NCBI GenBank assembly: GCA_029531795.1 | Contig: JAPEIS010000008.1 | Coordinates: 2,170,001 to 2,234,000, forward strand | Direction: 5' to 3' | Source of the DNA: Sclerotinia nivalis | Lineage: Eukaryota > Ascomycota > Leotiomycetes > Helotiales > Sclerotiniaceae | Length of the DNA stretch: 64,000 nucleotides | Shown: in pieces, positions 33,987-46,980 of the stretch | Layout: each line of letters starts with the position of its first letter | Numbering within the stretch: position 1 is the stretch's first letter | Notes under the pieces: generated by a model | What the model saw: the letters and a program-made list of their open reading frames with translations, nothing else | Told to the model about the DNA's origin: nothing | Database searches by the model: none | Position numbers and translations under genes: made by a program

Positions 33987-36900
33987 TTAATCCTGCCTCC
34001 ATAAAATCCCACCACCAACCCAATCCCAAAAACCCTTTCCATTTCCATTCCCATTTCCATGTTCATGTTCATATCCACCATCTCTCTCTTCCTCACAATC
34101 TCCCTCTCTACCTTCATCCTCAAAACTACAAACATCCCTCTTCCTCATATTCGCCACATTACTCGCTTTCCCACTCTTCCCACCCTTCCCACCTCTACCT
34201 CCATTTCCACTCCCAGACGGACAACACCCACAACCCAATTTATCACAATCATGCAAATCATCTTCATCCTTATTCCCAATCCCATTCCCCTTCCAATTCC
34301 CAATCCCTTCCTTCCCACCAGCACAAACCCCTCCTTCACCCTTCCTATTCAAAACCAACCCCTTCAACTCCTCCACCATTTGTCTCAACCCTCTAATCTC
34401 CTCTAAATCCCTTTCCCTCTCCACCTCCCACCATTCCTCCATCCTCACCCTCTCAATTTCCTGTCTCGCCAACAAATCGCTCATCAAAGATTCCACTTCC
34501 TTCTTCTCCTTTTTTCCTTCTTCTTCCTTAACCAATTCAAATTCGAATTCAAATTCAGAGACACAGAATTTCCTTTCTTCATCTTCATCTTCCTCTTCAC
34601 CCCTAATCTTTCCATTATCTCCTTCATTTCCCGGAGATATACCTGCCTCAACCAATCCCTCCATTTCCACAGCATCCGGTTTCCAACTCCCTATTCTCCC
34701 CTCAATTTTCTTTCCCATCTCCAAGAGTTCAGGCCTTTCAAGCCTTTCAAGCCTCTCTTCATTCACTCTCATACCATCCTTCTGTTTTCCCTTTCCATCA
34801 TCCCTGATCTCAAGTTTAAACCCCTCCTGATCAATACTCCTCCCATCCCTATCCATACAATTAAACTCCACATCAGGATTATACTCCTTATGAAAGTGCT
34901 CAGCACCTTGCTTCAATGCTTGTTCATCACCATTTTCCTCTTCACTATCCTTATCCCCGGATAATTCTCCAAAAACTGCCTCTCCCTTCCCATTCCCATT
35001 CCCATCTTCCCTCCTCATCTTCTCAAACTCACTCTCTCCCTCCTTCCTACCCTTATCCTCGCAGCTCTCCACTTCACTCCCCACCATCTTCCTCCTACCC
35101 TCCAGACCCAATAATTCCCTCTCCAATTTCGCCAACTCTTCATCCAATCTGCGCCTATCAGCCGCAAGAAGATTTTCAGCTTCCAAAAGCTGTTTAATAA
35201 TCATCTCTCCCCTCGTTTTCAAGCCTCCATCAATAGCCAACTTCCTACTCTTTTGTTGTTCGAGAGAAATAGGCGTATCTAAGCTCATGAATTCTTCCTC
35301 TTCATCTCCATCATCATCCATAGTAATCTTACTTTTGGATTTTGGATTCGACGAAATCGGTACCATTAAATCCACCTCGTAAGATTCGATTCTTCTCTCC
35401 TTCAGGAGTCCATCACTCACATCCCTCTCCTTCTCATCGTATCCATCCCTCTTCATCCTTCCCAAAACTCTAAATAATCCTACATCCCTAACCTCCCTCG
35501 TCCACTCCACTTCCTTGTTATCCTCCCAATCCACCCCCTCCCCACCAACCTTCTCTCCATCCCAACCCTTCCCATAAACCGCGCCCCAAACCTCCTCCAT
35601 CCGATTTCCCAAATATCCCACCCTCTCACAGCCACTCTCCTCCCTAACCCTAACCCCCTTCACCTCCTTCTCCAACTCATCAACCATCCTCTTCAACTCT
35701 TCAACCTCAATCCTCAAATCTCTAATCTCTCCCTCCATCCCCTCCACTCTTGAATTCTGAAAGATTTTCCCCAATGAAGAACTCGAGGATTTATTCACTG
35801 AACTAGGTGATTTCGATCGATTAACCTTTTGAAGTCTCTTACGAGGTGAAGGGGATCGAATAGGTTCAACTGGAGAGTCGACCGCTAGCAATGGAGGCGA
35901 ATTCTGACCATCTATTTGAGGAATTGAGCGACGGATAGTTGTGGGTGCTGTAATTTATCAACATCATCAAATACAAAATATCAATATTAGAAAACTCACC
36001 TCCGCCAAATCTACCCTGTGACATACTCAAGAAACAACATCTATTCTCCCCCGGCTGTCCTTGTCGTTCATATCCATCATTATCACCTTCCACATCCATC
36101 TCCTCTCTCACATCCCCAACACCAAGCACCGTCCCCTTAGAATTTTTCATCCAGAACCTTTGCATTTCCTCTTCACTTTCACTACATCTCTCATTGCCCA
36201 GTAACCATTCCTCCGATCCATGGCCATCAAAACTCTTAGCACAATTCGATCCGAATGAGCTGTAGAAATTTTGCCCTGTCCAGGACATAGAGCTAGACCC
36301 ACCTGGCTGGGAAAAAGCTCTCTTCTTCGCGGGATATTGAGAAGGTTTTCTCTCCATTGCAATGCCTCCCTGTGGCAGACATTCGTCATTTTCCCGAGAT
36401 GTCCAGGAAATGGGTTTGAACATAGTTGCATAGTGACGCTCACCACGTTCAGCAGTTTTTTCTCTGACAGTGTAATGAATGGAATGCTTAGGTGTCATCG
36501 AATTCAAGACTTTCTGATGAACAGGAGAAAAGCCCTCCGAATTCTTAATATCACGCTCAACCGAGTCTTGACGACTGTCCTTTAAACCCAGGCTATTCTC
36601 ATGATTTTCAAGCCTAGGAGAATGCAATTTGATCTGTCGAAGTGGATATTCCAATGAAGAGATATTACCTCCTTGGAAAAGTGGGAAATTTCCATCATCA
36701 TTAGCATTTGCCTCAGCCTCAGCCTCACCATCCAAACTCACACCTGAAGATGACTCAACCACATCTCCGATCGTGAAAGGATCCATCTTCGTCTTATAAT
36801 TATCCATTACAGACAAAGACATCGGACTTCCAAGATTACTTGAAAATCCTTCCAAATTCGCCATAGCACGTTCATGCCTTATCCGAGGCGAATCATCTAC

Positions 36901-38391
36901 ACTCGGCTCCAAATCGTTCCTTTCAACATCATCCACACTATGATTTTTAAGCCCACTGGCACAAAACTCCATCTCTTTAAGTGAAGTGATCTCCCCCATA
37001 CTCTCCTGACTAGGTGATGGAACATGATTTCTGTGGAAATGAGGAGAGGTAAAGAGACTTTGTCTAGCTTCACGGACTAGATGGGGTACTCTGAGAGAAA
37101 AACCTCGGATACTTGCGTTGCGACTAATTGTCTCCCGCGATATGTCCAGAGCGTTGTGAAAGGATTTGAAATCAGGGGTAGATCGTTCATTCCCCAGATG
37201 CCCATCCATGTCGAGTTCCGGAACCTGTTCACAGCTCATGCTAAAGGCTCTCTCGGACTCATTCCTGCTCTCAGAAGTGTGAAAGGATTTAATATCAGGA
37301 GTTGAGTATTCATTTCCAATATGTTCATCCGTACTGTCCGGTCCAAAAACATCTTCACATCTCACACTAAAGATTCCTTGCGTCCCATATTTACCCTCAG
37401 AATCATAAACCGATCCGATAACCGGAGCAAAATTCTCTCCCCCAAGCTGTCCATCCGTACTTTCGGGTTCCGAAATCTGCTCACACATCACGCTGAAAAC
37501 TCTTTCCATCTCATTTTCGCTCTCAGAACTGTCCGTGTTACTATGGCTTGCAGTTAGTACGATTGGAGAATTCCCTTGTGCGATACCAGGGCATGAAGAT
37601 CCGTCTGGGCTTTCATGTTCTGGAACTTTCTTTGGGCTGAAGATTTTTTTCGGGTCGTTTTTGCCTCCGATGAGTGTTAGGTGCTGGGGGTTATCTTGTA
37701 TAATTTCAGCGGTGTCCGATGGTGGCATTTTCTTTGGATCCATTTGCTTGGTAACAAGTGAACTTCTCGTATTGAACACATTGCCATTCGAATCCTTGAT
37801 TGTGGTAGCGGCTAACCTCTCTTCCCTCTCCCTACTCGCTCCGAAAATCCTCTTATTACTCGCCATCATACGACTTAGTCCACTCAATGATGAAGAAAAG
37901 TCGTCTGTACCATGTTCCTTTGTATCATCCAAGTCTTTCAGGGTAACACCTTTCCCTTTTGGCTTTCTTGAAGTTGATAAAACTTCCAACTCATCGTGAA
38001 GATCCTTATCCAACTTCTTTTCCCGCAACTTCTTCAAACCATCTTCAATCCTCCCAATCGTATTCACCCTCCCAGAATCACTATCAAGTGATCCAACGTT
38101 CAAAGGCTTGACCATATCTTCCTCAACATCATAAGTATGAATCGAATCTTCAGACTCTGCTTCAAATGCCACTCCACAATCTATGCCCGAGTCCCTTCTG
38201 GGACTTGGACCTGGACTCAGACTCGGATTTCTAACCTCACCGTTGGAACATGAGCCATCCATTCCCAATCCAATACTCGCACTACTCTTTCTCTTCTTAA
38301 GACCTCTGATAGTTTTTTGAGGAGTCCTCGTTCTTCTCCTAACTGTCTCTTTCCCATTGGAGGAAGAGCCAGAGCCTGCCCAGATATGCAT
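33987..38391 (-). CDS. Large acidic, coiled-coil protein with three 42-residue repeats
   Basis: Exons are 36000..38391 and 33987..35947; the 52-nt intron (GTGAGT...TTACAG, branch TCTAAT) joins them in phase. The product is 1,450 residues from MHIWAGSGSSSNGKE. An early basic stretch RRRTRTPQKTIRGLKKRK could be a nuclear signal. Residues about 297-425 hold three tandem 42-residue repeats with pattern FSx2CEx5(P/D)-x-D-G-x-L/I-G-x-E, then a TP-D-x-KSFH end. The middle is Ser-rich and disordered-looking. From about residue 820 Glu/Lys-rich segments should form coiled coils, including MEGEIRDLRIEVEELKRMVD and LLAADRRRLDEELAKLEREL. The C-terminus is Gly/Asn-rich (GNGNGNGKGFWDWVGGGIL). I do not recognise a family; a scaffold at the nucleus or spindle pole is one possibility only. 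It may be fused with the gene upstream. Confidence 0.75.
37120..37505 (-). repeat. Three 126-bp (42-residue) tandem coding repeats
   Basis: The FS of each unit falls at 37492..37497, 37366..37371 and 37240..37245, exactly 126 bases apart twice. Units read FSVMCEQ..., FSVRCED... and FSMSCEQ..., each followed by a conserved D-G/E-x-L/I-G-x-E block and STPD-x-KSFH in units 2 and 3. A weak fourth FS lies 48 residues after the third. Confidence 0.85.
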
Positions 38392-38448
38392 TTTGATTGT
38401 ATAACGAATTTCACAACGAGGTACTTTGTGTGGAAGATGGTATCTAAT

Positions 38449-39698
38449 TCACCATGAAAATCCTCGTGAAACTGATACTGTATCGATTCCGAACGTAGGA
38501 AAAAGTTCGGCTGGAAGTCAATCAGTATCGATCTCCCAGATAGATTCAACAATCCACAAGTCCACTTTCATAAAAAAAAAACTAGTATTGACTTACCTAG
38601 ATCCTTATCCTTTTCTTCTGGATTCAACAAAGGTACGATGTATGGGGTCAATGGGAAATTATAACAATAAAAGTACGTTACTCTATTCGTAATATGAATG
38701 AAGCACTTGACCTCAATCCGTTTTCCTTTGGAAGTAGGTCCTTTGGATGTAGGCCACAAATTGTCAAGTATTTGAAGGTTGATGGGTGGTGGTACTGCTT
38801 CAATCCAAACGGTATTATGTTCAGTGTTTTGAAATCGATGAACTTGTCTGATTTCTGTAGCTTGGGTGAATGATTCTGTGAACACTTGGCAGACACTGAG
38901 ATTACCTTCGATAATCACATAGAATTTCGCTTCGATCTTGATTTCAAATTTGAAGAGTTCGGCTACTCTGCCTTGGTATATAGGACCTCCAGGTGGAAAC
39001 GGGGGAAAAGGACGATTCCAAATTTCGTGGAAAGTACGTTCGGAAAGCTGGTGTTTGATGCCCGGAAAGGTTTCTGCCAATATTTTCCCTTTTAACTCTC
39101 TGAAGTAATGTTTGATATTTATACCGTACAAAGCTTGGAACTGGGATTGTTCACTTAGACCTCGGTTTTGATGAAGAGTATTTAAAAGTGCAGCACGATA
39201 CTTTGGAAGATCGGGATGTTTCCCTCTACGTCTCAATGAAGAATGGAGACAGAATTCGGCGTAGTCTGCTTGCCTTTGGTCTTGAAAACGCTTGTACTCT
39301 TGCTCAATTTGCTTCTCGAGTGCCGCAAGTTCTTCTTCATCTATATCCTCATTCGCTTGAGACTCTTTTCTTGCTTGCGGGAGTGGTTCCTCAAAAGAAG
39401 GGTCTTTATTTCCTCGTTCTGTGTATTGTTGTAGCTCCTGGGGTATTTGATCTCGATCGTGATTCTGATGCAACACGGGATGTGCTGGGACTGGTTCCCA
39501 GGGTTGTTGCCCTTGGTTGTATATTTGATTAAGATTAGATTCTCCTTGTGTTTGACTGGTCAAATCCCGGGGTCTTTGATGCGGATTGTGATACACTTCT
39601 CTATATGGTTGACCCTGTAATTGTATATCAATTTGATTTTGTGCCGGCCACTGTGCTTGACCTTGATGTGGCTCAGAAGGGAAACCTTGTGGATCCAT
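38449..39698 (-). CDS. Uncharacterised fungal protein, possible N-terminal part of the next gene
   Basis: The main exon is 38597..39698, starting MDPQGFPSEPHQGQAQ. A strong donor GTAAGT at 38596 gives two choices. Acceptor CTTCCAG at 38511 (86-nt intron) adds ELFPTFGIDTVSVSRGFSW and stops at 38449, giving 387 residues. Acceptor GGGCAG at 38376 (221 nt) instead joins in frame to the large gene at 33987..38391, making a protein of about 1,810 residues. The first 110 residues are Gln/Pro-rich. A charged helix (EELAALEKQIEQEYKRFQDQ) and a conserved-looking globular part follow, with IWNRPFPPFPPGGPIYQGR and FKFEIKIEAKFYVIIEG. No family is recognised. The shorter intron suits the window's norm, so I list it separately, but the stop would lie only 57 bases before the next ATG. 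Confidence 0.6.
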
Positions 39699-40878
39699 TC
39701 ATATCCAATTGATTGTAAGTATGATATTGTCTGGCTGTTCGTTCGTGAGATGTGAGTTGAAGAATTCGTTGACGAAGTATAACTCAATCGCAATTCAAAG
39801 TAACTTAACCCAGAGTACATCAATCCCAAACTCAATCCACAACTCCTCCAAAGAGTCACTTCCATCTAACCAGGTAAACAAACAACCCTGACCGCCCTCC
39901 TTCCAAACTTACCCTATAGAAAAGAGTAAGCAGGTACGTGAGAACTTAACTAGTTAGATTTGAGAGATAAAAATCATGTGAAGCTTGAATTTACAAATAG
40001 AATTTTAGTTCATGGATTGTTTGGGTTATGGAATATTTGGTCAAGATGAATAAAGATATATATATAAACCACTTACAACACAACCACACACTACCTTTAT
40101 TTTTATTTAATTTTTATTTGATTTTATCCTCGATTCTCAATTTCCATTTCCATATCTCTATTACAAGAATCTATTGTTCCATGCCATCAGCCAAGTCCAG
40201 TCCAGTCCAGCACTGTGATCCCTCGACTCTTTCACTCTTTCCCTCAAATCACCCCATCAATCTATCTACAAATCTCATCCCCAACTTACCATCTCAGCTT
40301 ACCCCTCCGCCCCCCCATTCTCCTTCACTTCCCTTTATCCCATTCATCTTCCCCCTTTCACTTCTCCCTATTTGTCCACCACAATACACACCAAGATCAA
40401 GATCAAGAAAGATCCAAACTTTCCATCCCCACTTTCCTTTCCATTCCATTCCATCCCACAAACTCAGAACTCACAACTCAAAACTGAAAAGAAAAAAAGT
40501 CAATAGTAGAGATTGTGCCTTCCTTCATTTCTCCTCTTCTCCTCCCCACAAACCAAAAGCACAAAAGAAAACCCCCCCCAAATCTGTCAATCGATCCTGT
40601 CAAGTCAAAGTAAAAAGAAACAAAAAAGATTAACAAGTAAAAGAAAGTCCGAACCACCCAAGGTAAAGAAAGAAAGAAAAAAGGAGAAAAAAAAGGGCGA
40701 TTCGCTAGATGGTATCATGGTATCTTATCTTATCCTCCACTTACTGCGCCTATTGACTATCACTCTACACCACTCCCCTCATCCCTCTCCACTATGTATT
40801 ATTTCATCCCCTAGACTCTTCTATCCCAATTCTCTATCCATTCGAACCACTCCTTGCCCCTATACACATCGACCCCGC
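39699..40878. other. Intergenic region, pyrimidine-rich
   Basis: No gene is supported. From about 40080 to 40560 the plus strand is C/T-rich and yields long but low-complexity frames. This is upstream of the 38449..39698 gene and downstream of MSS4. Confidence 0.55.
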
Positions 40879-43843
40879 TTAACGCATCACAATCCCCGAA
40901 TCTACATGTTCCACCCCATTTCCATGAGGCGGTAGTGGCGGTAATCGTTTTTCCAAGCTACTCCTACTAATCGTCTTTCTCAGACTTGGCGGTCTCTCAC
41001 TATTCCCATTCAAGCTCGGAGGATAATCTTTCGCTGGTGTAGCTGGTCTGTCATCATCGTGCATACTTCTAATACTCCTTCCACTTCTACCCCCTGTGCT
41101 ACTAGCTTCTCCCATTTCCTCGACAACCGGTAGTATCTGTCCCTGTAGTCCATTTGTCCTTTCCGCACTTGGACTTCTAACTGTCGATACAGTTCTCGGT
41201 TCAACATGTTCCCTTCTTCCATCAAGCTCAGTTCTCAAGGCTTCATTCTCGGCGCGTTGAATGGTAGTATTATTTGTGACGGTACGATGCATATGCCCGC
41301 TATTTGAACCTCGACGTGTAGAACCCGCTATAGGGTTTGAATTTGTATGAGGTATGTGCTCTATAGGACATTCTTTTTCCCTCGCGGCTTCTTCTCGAGA
41401 TTTTGTGATGCCTTCAATAAAATCTACAAAACGGTCGCCATAAGGTTGAGGATTGATGGGAGAAATCATTTTCTTATCATGTTTGAGACCCTCTGTTTCT
41501 TGGTTAGCATATTTATGTCCCAAGAAATAAAGTTTACTTACTGAATAGATGTTCGAGCTTCTTAAGAGTGCCATAATGAGTAAGACAATCAATAATTGAC
41601 AAGAAGAAGATCTCCTCCCCAGGACTGTTATCTTCATGTGTAGCTCGGAATCCACCATCATCACTATAGAATGTGAAATCTTTCCTGTTCTCTTCTTCAA
41701 TTTCATCCGGCATTCGTGAACTGCTTTGGCCCATTGGAATTGGTTTCTCCTGTTTGATGATTTGCCGTAATTCTCTTGCTTTTCTAGCATTCTCCAGTTT
41801 ACTAGGTGTCCTCATCAGAGGTCCAGGTGGTCCAGAATCATCCACTGGACTATCTCCCCCCGGTTGGAAGACTTGTAGAGTTTTATCTCTCAAGTTTTCT
41901 TCATTCCCCTTGCCTAGATCGTGAATTCCGACCAACATGCTATAATCCATAATCTTTAGTTTCTGTAACAATGCTACATCCTTCTCCATCTGTTCGAAGA
42001 AAACTCGTCTCTTTTCTGGCCCAAATTCAAGGTGGAGGTTCCGTCGAAGCCAATTCAAATCCTTGAGAGTAGCACGGGGATTCTGTTCTAGGTTCTCCTC
42101 TTTAAAATCTCGTCCAATAGTAGATCCTTTCAAATCGAATGTCTGGTGGATATCGCGGTGTGGTGGAAATAGGTTATTCATGACCACAAAATGGATCTTT
42201 CTTCCATAAGGAATCTTCACCCGATGAAGTCCATAGAATTGGGATAAGAGCGTATTGGGGTTGTCCTCCACATGATGATAGTAATCCTTCAAGATCTTCC
42301 GTAAGAACTTATGTTCGGAATGATGAATCGTTTTGATGATGTATTTGTAATCTCTCGAGAAGTAAAAGAAACTTCCACTCTTTCCGGGCGACCCTAGTTC
42401 AGAAAGAATATATTTGCTTGTCAGGGACATGAGGTAATCCGCAGGATCCAATTTGAACTTTGCTCGTAGACTTCGAAATACCCATGGCGCATAGTCCTTG
42501 AATTTGAAATCGTACTTTGCAGAGGGAGTCAACTCATTACCGGTGCTGTACTTATCATTAGCGAAGTCCTTTCATCTATCAAATATAACTTACATATCAA
42601 ACGAGAATTTGTGTTTGGCTTCGAAATCTGCATCAGTCAATGGTCTGTCGAGCTTCGCGTTTGTTCTCGAAACAGTAAACCGAATACCCGTCAACATATT
42701 ATATGCCGTAACCCAATTTACATGGTTCTGATCAACCTTTGTTCCAACAACCACTCTATCATCATCTTCCTCGTCCTTCTTTCTTCTCTTACTTGCACGC
42801 TTCTGTCGTACAGCCTCAGCCCATCTAAGCGCATCTTCATCCGGAGGAACCTCCTCGTGAGGCATATTAGAATGTATCGATTGTGTATTTCGTCTGTTGA
42901 TACTTGAAGATCCACGTCTAGCACCTGTAGCTACCGAAGTTGGCGAAAATCTTCCACTCGTAAAGACCGCGTCGTTACCATCCCTGGAACTTCTACCCGG
43001 ACCAACTTTAGGGACTTCTAATGTATGTCGATGCTTCAACTGGGTAGAGCCAGGATGTTGGAGAGAGTTTTGTGAAGGTGAAGCTGGTGGTGGTGGCGGA
43101 TATGCTGGAGGTGAAGAAAATCGATGTGGTGAAGAATCGTTTGTAGAACGAGCTGGCGTCTCGGGTACGGGTAATGAATTGGTAGTAGCTACAGGAGTTG
43201 AAGGTAATAAAGGTGATTGATAAGTTAATGGACCTGTGCTCTGAGGATTTGGAGCTGGTTGAGGATTCGAAGCTGGTTGAGGACTCGGGATTCTACTTTG
43301 GTGTTCACTATCACTAGTAGTGATTGGTCGTGATACGTCTGCGATAGTGTTTGATATGGTTCCATTTGTTGACGCGAAAGAATTCCTATCTCCAGTACCA
43401 TTGGATAACCTATTAAAACCATTTGAAGGCCCTGGACTCCTCCTTCCATTCTGGGCCGGACCATTGGGTTGTTCATTTACCGAGTATGTACTGCCATTCA
43501 TCGAGGACCGCGACCTGAAATCCCAACTACCTGCGCTGGATCTACCATTTGGTAAGGAGTTTAGTGTTGCATCATGATGAGAATCTCCATTCATTTGGTG
43601 TCTGCCGGCCATCCCATTACCATTTGAAGCACCATCGATATATACATCTGATCCATTTTCCAATCCATTCCTAATTGAATTATGTGTCGAGGTTCTGCCA
43701 TTTACCCCGTTCGCACCATTCACGGATAGCTTGTCGTGGGAGTTTCGAAGATGGCTGGGAAGGTCAAAGGGTGGTCGTGTCGACGAATACATAGGGCCTG
43801 CGTCGTCGCTTAAGAACGATGGCATCTCTTCGAAGTGTGGCAT
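40879..43843 (-). CDS. MSS4: Phosphatidylinositol 4-phosphate 5-kinase (Mss4/Its3)
   Basis: Exons are 42594..43843, 41542..42545 and 40879..41492, with introns of 48 and 49 nt; the second has a GCTAAC branch. The product is 955 residues. The N-terminal 350 residues are Ser/Asn/Pro-rich and probably disordered, followed by a basic stretch [16 protein letters not shown]. The PIPK domain begins near [21 protein letters not shown]. Kinase features are [20 protein letters not shown] with the ATP-contacting Lys, [35 protein letters not shown], and after a long insert [19 protein letters not shown]; the third exon completes it with [20 protein letters not shown]. The tail ends VDSGIVMR. The enzyme makes PI(4,5)P2 at the plasma membrane for actin polarity, endocytosis and wall-stress signalling. 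The gene is single-copy and essential in yeasts. Identity is secure. Confidence 0.96.
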
Positions 43844-44142
43844 TCGTGAAGCTGTTGATGGGTATCAAGGCTTTCTTTCGCGTTTATTGTTGATGTAATT
43901 CGGGAGGTGGTGGTGGGTATAACGGACGGTAGATGTTAAAAGGAGATTACGGGTTTTGCGGATGCGGGAACCAATTGATGGTACGTGGTAATGATTGACT
44001 AGTCGTAATGAAGGTTAAAAGTAATGTAAACTCCAGATTCAAAGACCAAATTGGAGTTTAATTGAATAGAATATATCAGCATATCTTTGTGAAAGAGAAG
44101 ATTGAAGTCATTGAAGGATTTAGAAGAGAAGTTAGAGATTAA

Positions 44143-44180
44143 AAGGTTAGAGGGTTAGAGGGTTCGAGGGTTCGAGGGTT
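44143..44180. repeat. 8-bp repeats GGGTTAGA / GGGTTCGA
   Basis: AGGTTAGAGGGTTAGAGGGTTCGAGGGTTCGAGGGTT is made of about four 8-bp units. The GGGTTAGA unit differs by one added base from the fungal telomere repeat TTAGGG. It lies in the probable MSS4 leader or promoter, about 300 bases from the start codon. Confidence 0.6.
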
Positions 44181-45726
44181 GAAAGATTCAAGGTTATTAG
44201 GTAGTAGGTAGGAAGGTCGGTAGGTTAGGTATAGAATTATTTATTACTTGTAACCAGACCAGGGATTAATAAAGTAAGTTGAGTGAGGACCTTGAGGTGG
44301 TGCTATGGTTTTTTATGAGAGGGTGGATGGGGGACTGAGCTTACTGTACAAAACGAACAAATCAGTGAATCGGAACATGGACATGAGGTGTTAGACTTGT
44401 TAATTGAGAAGAGCCAAGCCACCCACCTCCAAAATAAAGAGTTTCCTTACCAAGATCTACTACGAGACAAAATATTCCAAAAAAGAGAGGATGATATCGC
44501 AATATCAATTTAATTTTTATACTTTTCAGCGGAAAGCCAAGAAAGAAAGAATCTTTAATCTTCACTCAAAATAAGTATATCAATATCCATATCCATCAAA
44601 ATCAAGATCAAGATCAAGATCATTTTATCATCATTCGTTTCCTTCAACCATCAAGTCATTTTCCATACAGTTATCAGCATTAACATCAACATCAACGTCA
44701 ACATCAATATCAAGAAGGAAAAGGAAAAGGAAAAGGAAAAATCTATTTTCAGATCTTCCACTTATTCTATTCCGTACATGCATGTACTACCGTATGTACC
44801 TACGATATGCAAGTAAATGGAAATCTCACGGAAAAAGGAAGGTATTTTCATCAACTAACCTCTATTCGGATCCTTCATCATGGGTATAAATTTCCAGGGT
44901 CTTTCTCTCTGTTTCTCATAAATGAGTGATAATAACCTCGTGGATTTCATCTTTCCCTCCTGTCATCCAATAGACTTTATGATTCATGTTTTTTGAGGAT
45001 ATAACAATATGAGATGAGAGAAGAAGTACTAGGTATATGAAGAATGAAAGAATGATATCATGATTATACTTACAAAATATCGGATGAGATGAAAGAATTT
45101 TAAGAATGAAATATCATCATGGGTGATGTAATCAAATATCCGACCGACCAATTTTTTGACCTGGTTATTTTTGAGGGACCGATGATCTGATCTCCTACGG
45201 CCGAAGAGAAGAGAGAGTCTGATAAACATTGTTTCCATGACCTTGGTATAAATATCATCAATAATATCATCAATTGAAGCTTCTAATAGGTTACAAAACC
45301 TATAGATCTCTGAGAGCTTCATATATACGATTTAATCCTCAGCACTCAGCAATGAGCACAAAAAGTCCGAATCCTACCTAGTATCTATCAACAGCTGCTG
45401 AAATTCCACCCCACCACACCCACACTCCTCCTTACACCAAATAAATCCTTCCACATGGCATCAGCACTTTAATCAACCCTTCGCCATCCCCTTCCTTCCT
45501 CCGCCTCGCACGGAATTGGAAACAACAACACATACCTACTCCGTGCACCACACATTATCGTCTGAAACCCATGCTTCTTTCTATATTTTCGTATCTCCGT
45601 CCATAAAAGTTCCTCGTATCATCCTCCTCCTATTCTCTTTGCTATTTCCCTTACTATTTCACCATTTCGCTCGCATATACATTTTATCGTCTTCATCTCC
45701 ATCTCTATCTCCCTCCTCGTCTTCTC

Positions 45727-45761
45727 ATCACCCTTCCCTTCCCTTCCCTTCCCTTCCCTTC
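45727..45761. repeat. CCCTT pentamer repeat
   Basis: About seven CCCTT units in tandem within a pyrimidine-rich stretch. No function is evident. Confidence 0.75.
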
Positions 45762-46935
45762 ACATATGGAGTACCTACCAAGTACCTAAATACCGATACC
45801 AGCTGGCCCGCCCGCTCGCCCGCTTTCCTCCGTGATATATTTATATTCGTTCTAAACAAATATAACCAATCAAAATCCAACTCAGCCTCAATACTCAAGC
45901 CATCATGCATCCATCGTATTAAAAGATACGAATATATCACGTATCACCAATCTTCCATCCCCCAAAAATCCCAAGCCCCATCCATAAATCCCTCCCTCCC
46001 CCATAAAAAACCTCACAAATTACAATACACTATGTACAAAGCACAAAGCACAATCCATAATTCATGTTCACTCAAGCGTACTCCGTAGATAACTCGGCAT
46101 TGACTTTGAATGTCTTATAATCTCTAAACTCCGTAATCATGTCCACTCTCTTCAACGGCTTGCTTCATAGTGCAAAATTCGATTTAAATCAATTCAAATC
46201 AGAATCCACTTTGAATATAAATTGTATGGATGGATTAGAAAGCTAGGAGGTAAAAATCCGTATTTCTTCAATAGAACCTACTCCCTCTGTATTTCTAATC
46301 TCTGTATTTTGAGCTCTGAGCTGTAGCTCTGATTACTTAGGATTATGGGAGGAGATACAAAAGATATTTTGCGTTTTGCGTTTTAGTTTTAATGATCGCT
46401 TTTACTATGAGCACTATGAGTAGGTAGGTACTGAGATTTGAAGGCTTTGAGATGTATTGTGTTTTGTACTTTGTGCTTTGTGCTTTATGCTTTGGAATAT
46501 TTGTTTATATTCTTTTTTTTTAAAAATCAACTCTATACTCTAAATACTACTACTAGGTAGTAGGTAGATAGATACAGCAAATCTATACATTTACTCAATA
46601 CCAGAAATTTGCAAAAAATCTATAGAGTAAAAGATACCTGATAGTATTTTACAATCCCATGAATACAATCCCTCATCCAAACTATCATATCTTTTACACA
46701 TTTCTTCCTCTTACTTTACTTCCCTTTTCTTCTTTTCCCTGCTTTATTTTTCTTCTCCTCTTCCCTCTTCTTTTCCTTCCTTCCTTTCCGTCTCTCACAA
46801 GAAAAGTATTAATCATGAAGCCTCTTCACTAACAGTTCTCCTCTCCTATTCAAAAACTCTCATTCTATCCAAATTTCATCTATTGCATCTATAATATCTA
46901 TTACATCTACTATACTACTCTAAGTATACATCCTA

Positions 46936-46980
46936 TCTCATCCCAATCCATCTCATCCCAATCCATCTCATCCCAATCCA
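46936..46980. repeat. Three 15-bp tandem units TCTCATCCCAATCCA
   Basis: Three exact copies of TCTCATCCCAATCCA lie head to tail, then the start of a fourth. The unit contains CCAAT-like CCAATCC. It is in gene-free DNA. Confidence 0.8.

Noticed and set aside
34059..35197. Plus-strand frames of 93-115 codons opposite the large acidic protein
   Set aside because: They are pyrimidine-tract shadows (Ser/Pro/Ile/Thr-rich) of the Glu/Lys-rich minus-strand coding sequence.
40028..40935. Plus-strand frames of 201, 90 and 140 codons
   Set aside because: Very C/T-rich sequence gives long Pro/Ser/His frames with no domain, no splice logic and poor start contexts.
44143..44180. tRNA B-box-like GGTTCGAGG repeats
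   Set aside because: The repeats GGTTCGAGGGTTCGAGG mimic a TψC box, but there is no A box, acceptor stem or cloverleaf around them.
45516..46088. 190-codon plus-strand frame
   Set aside because: Built on CCCTT repeats and pyrimidine tracts; composition alone explains the open frame.
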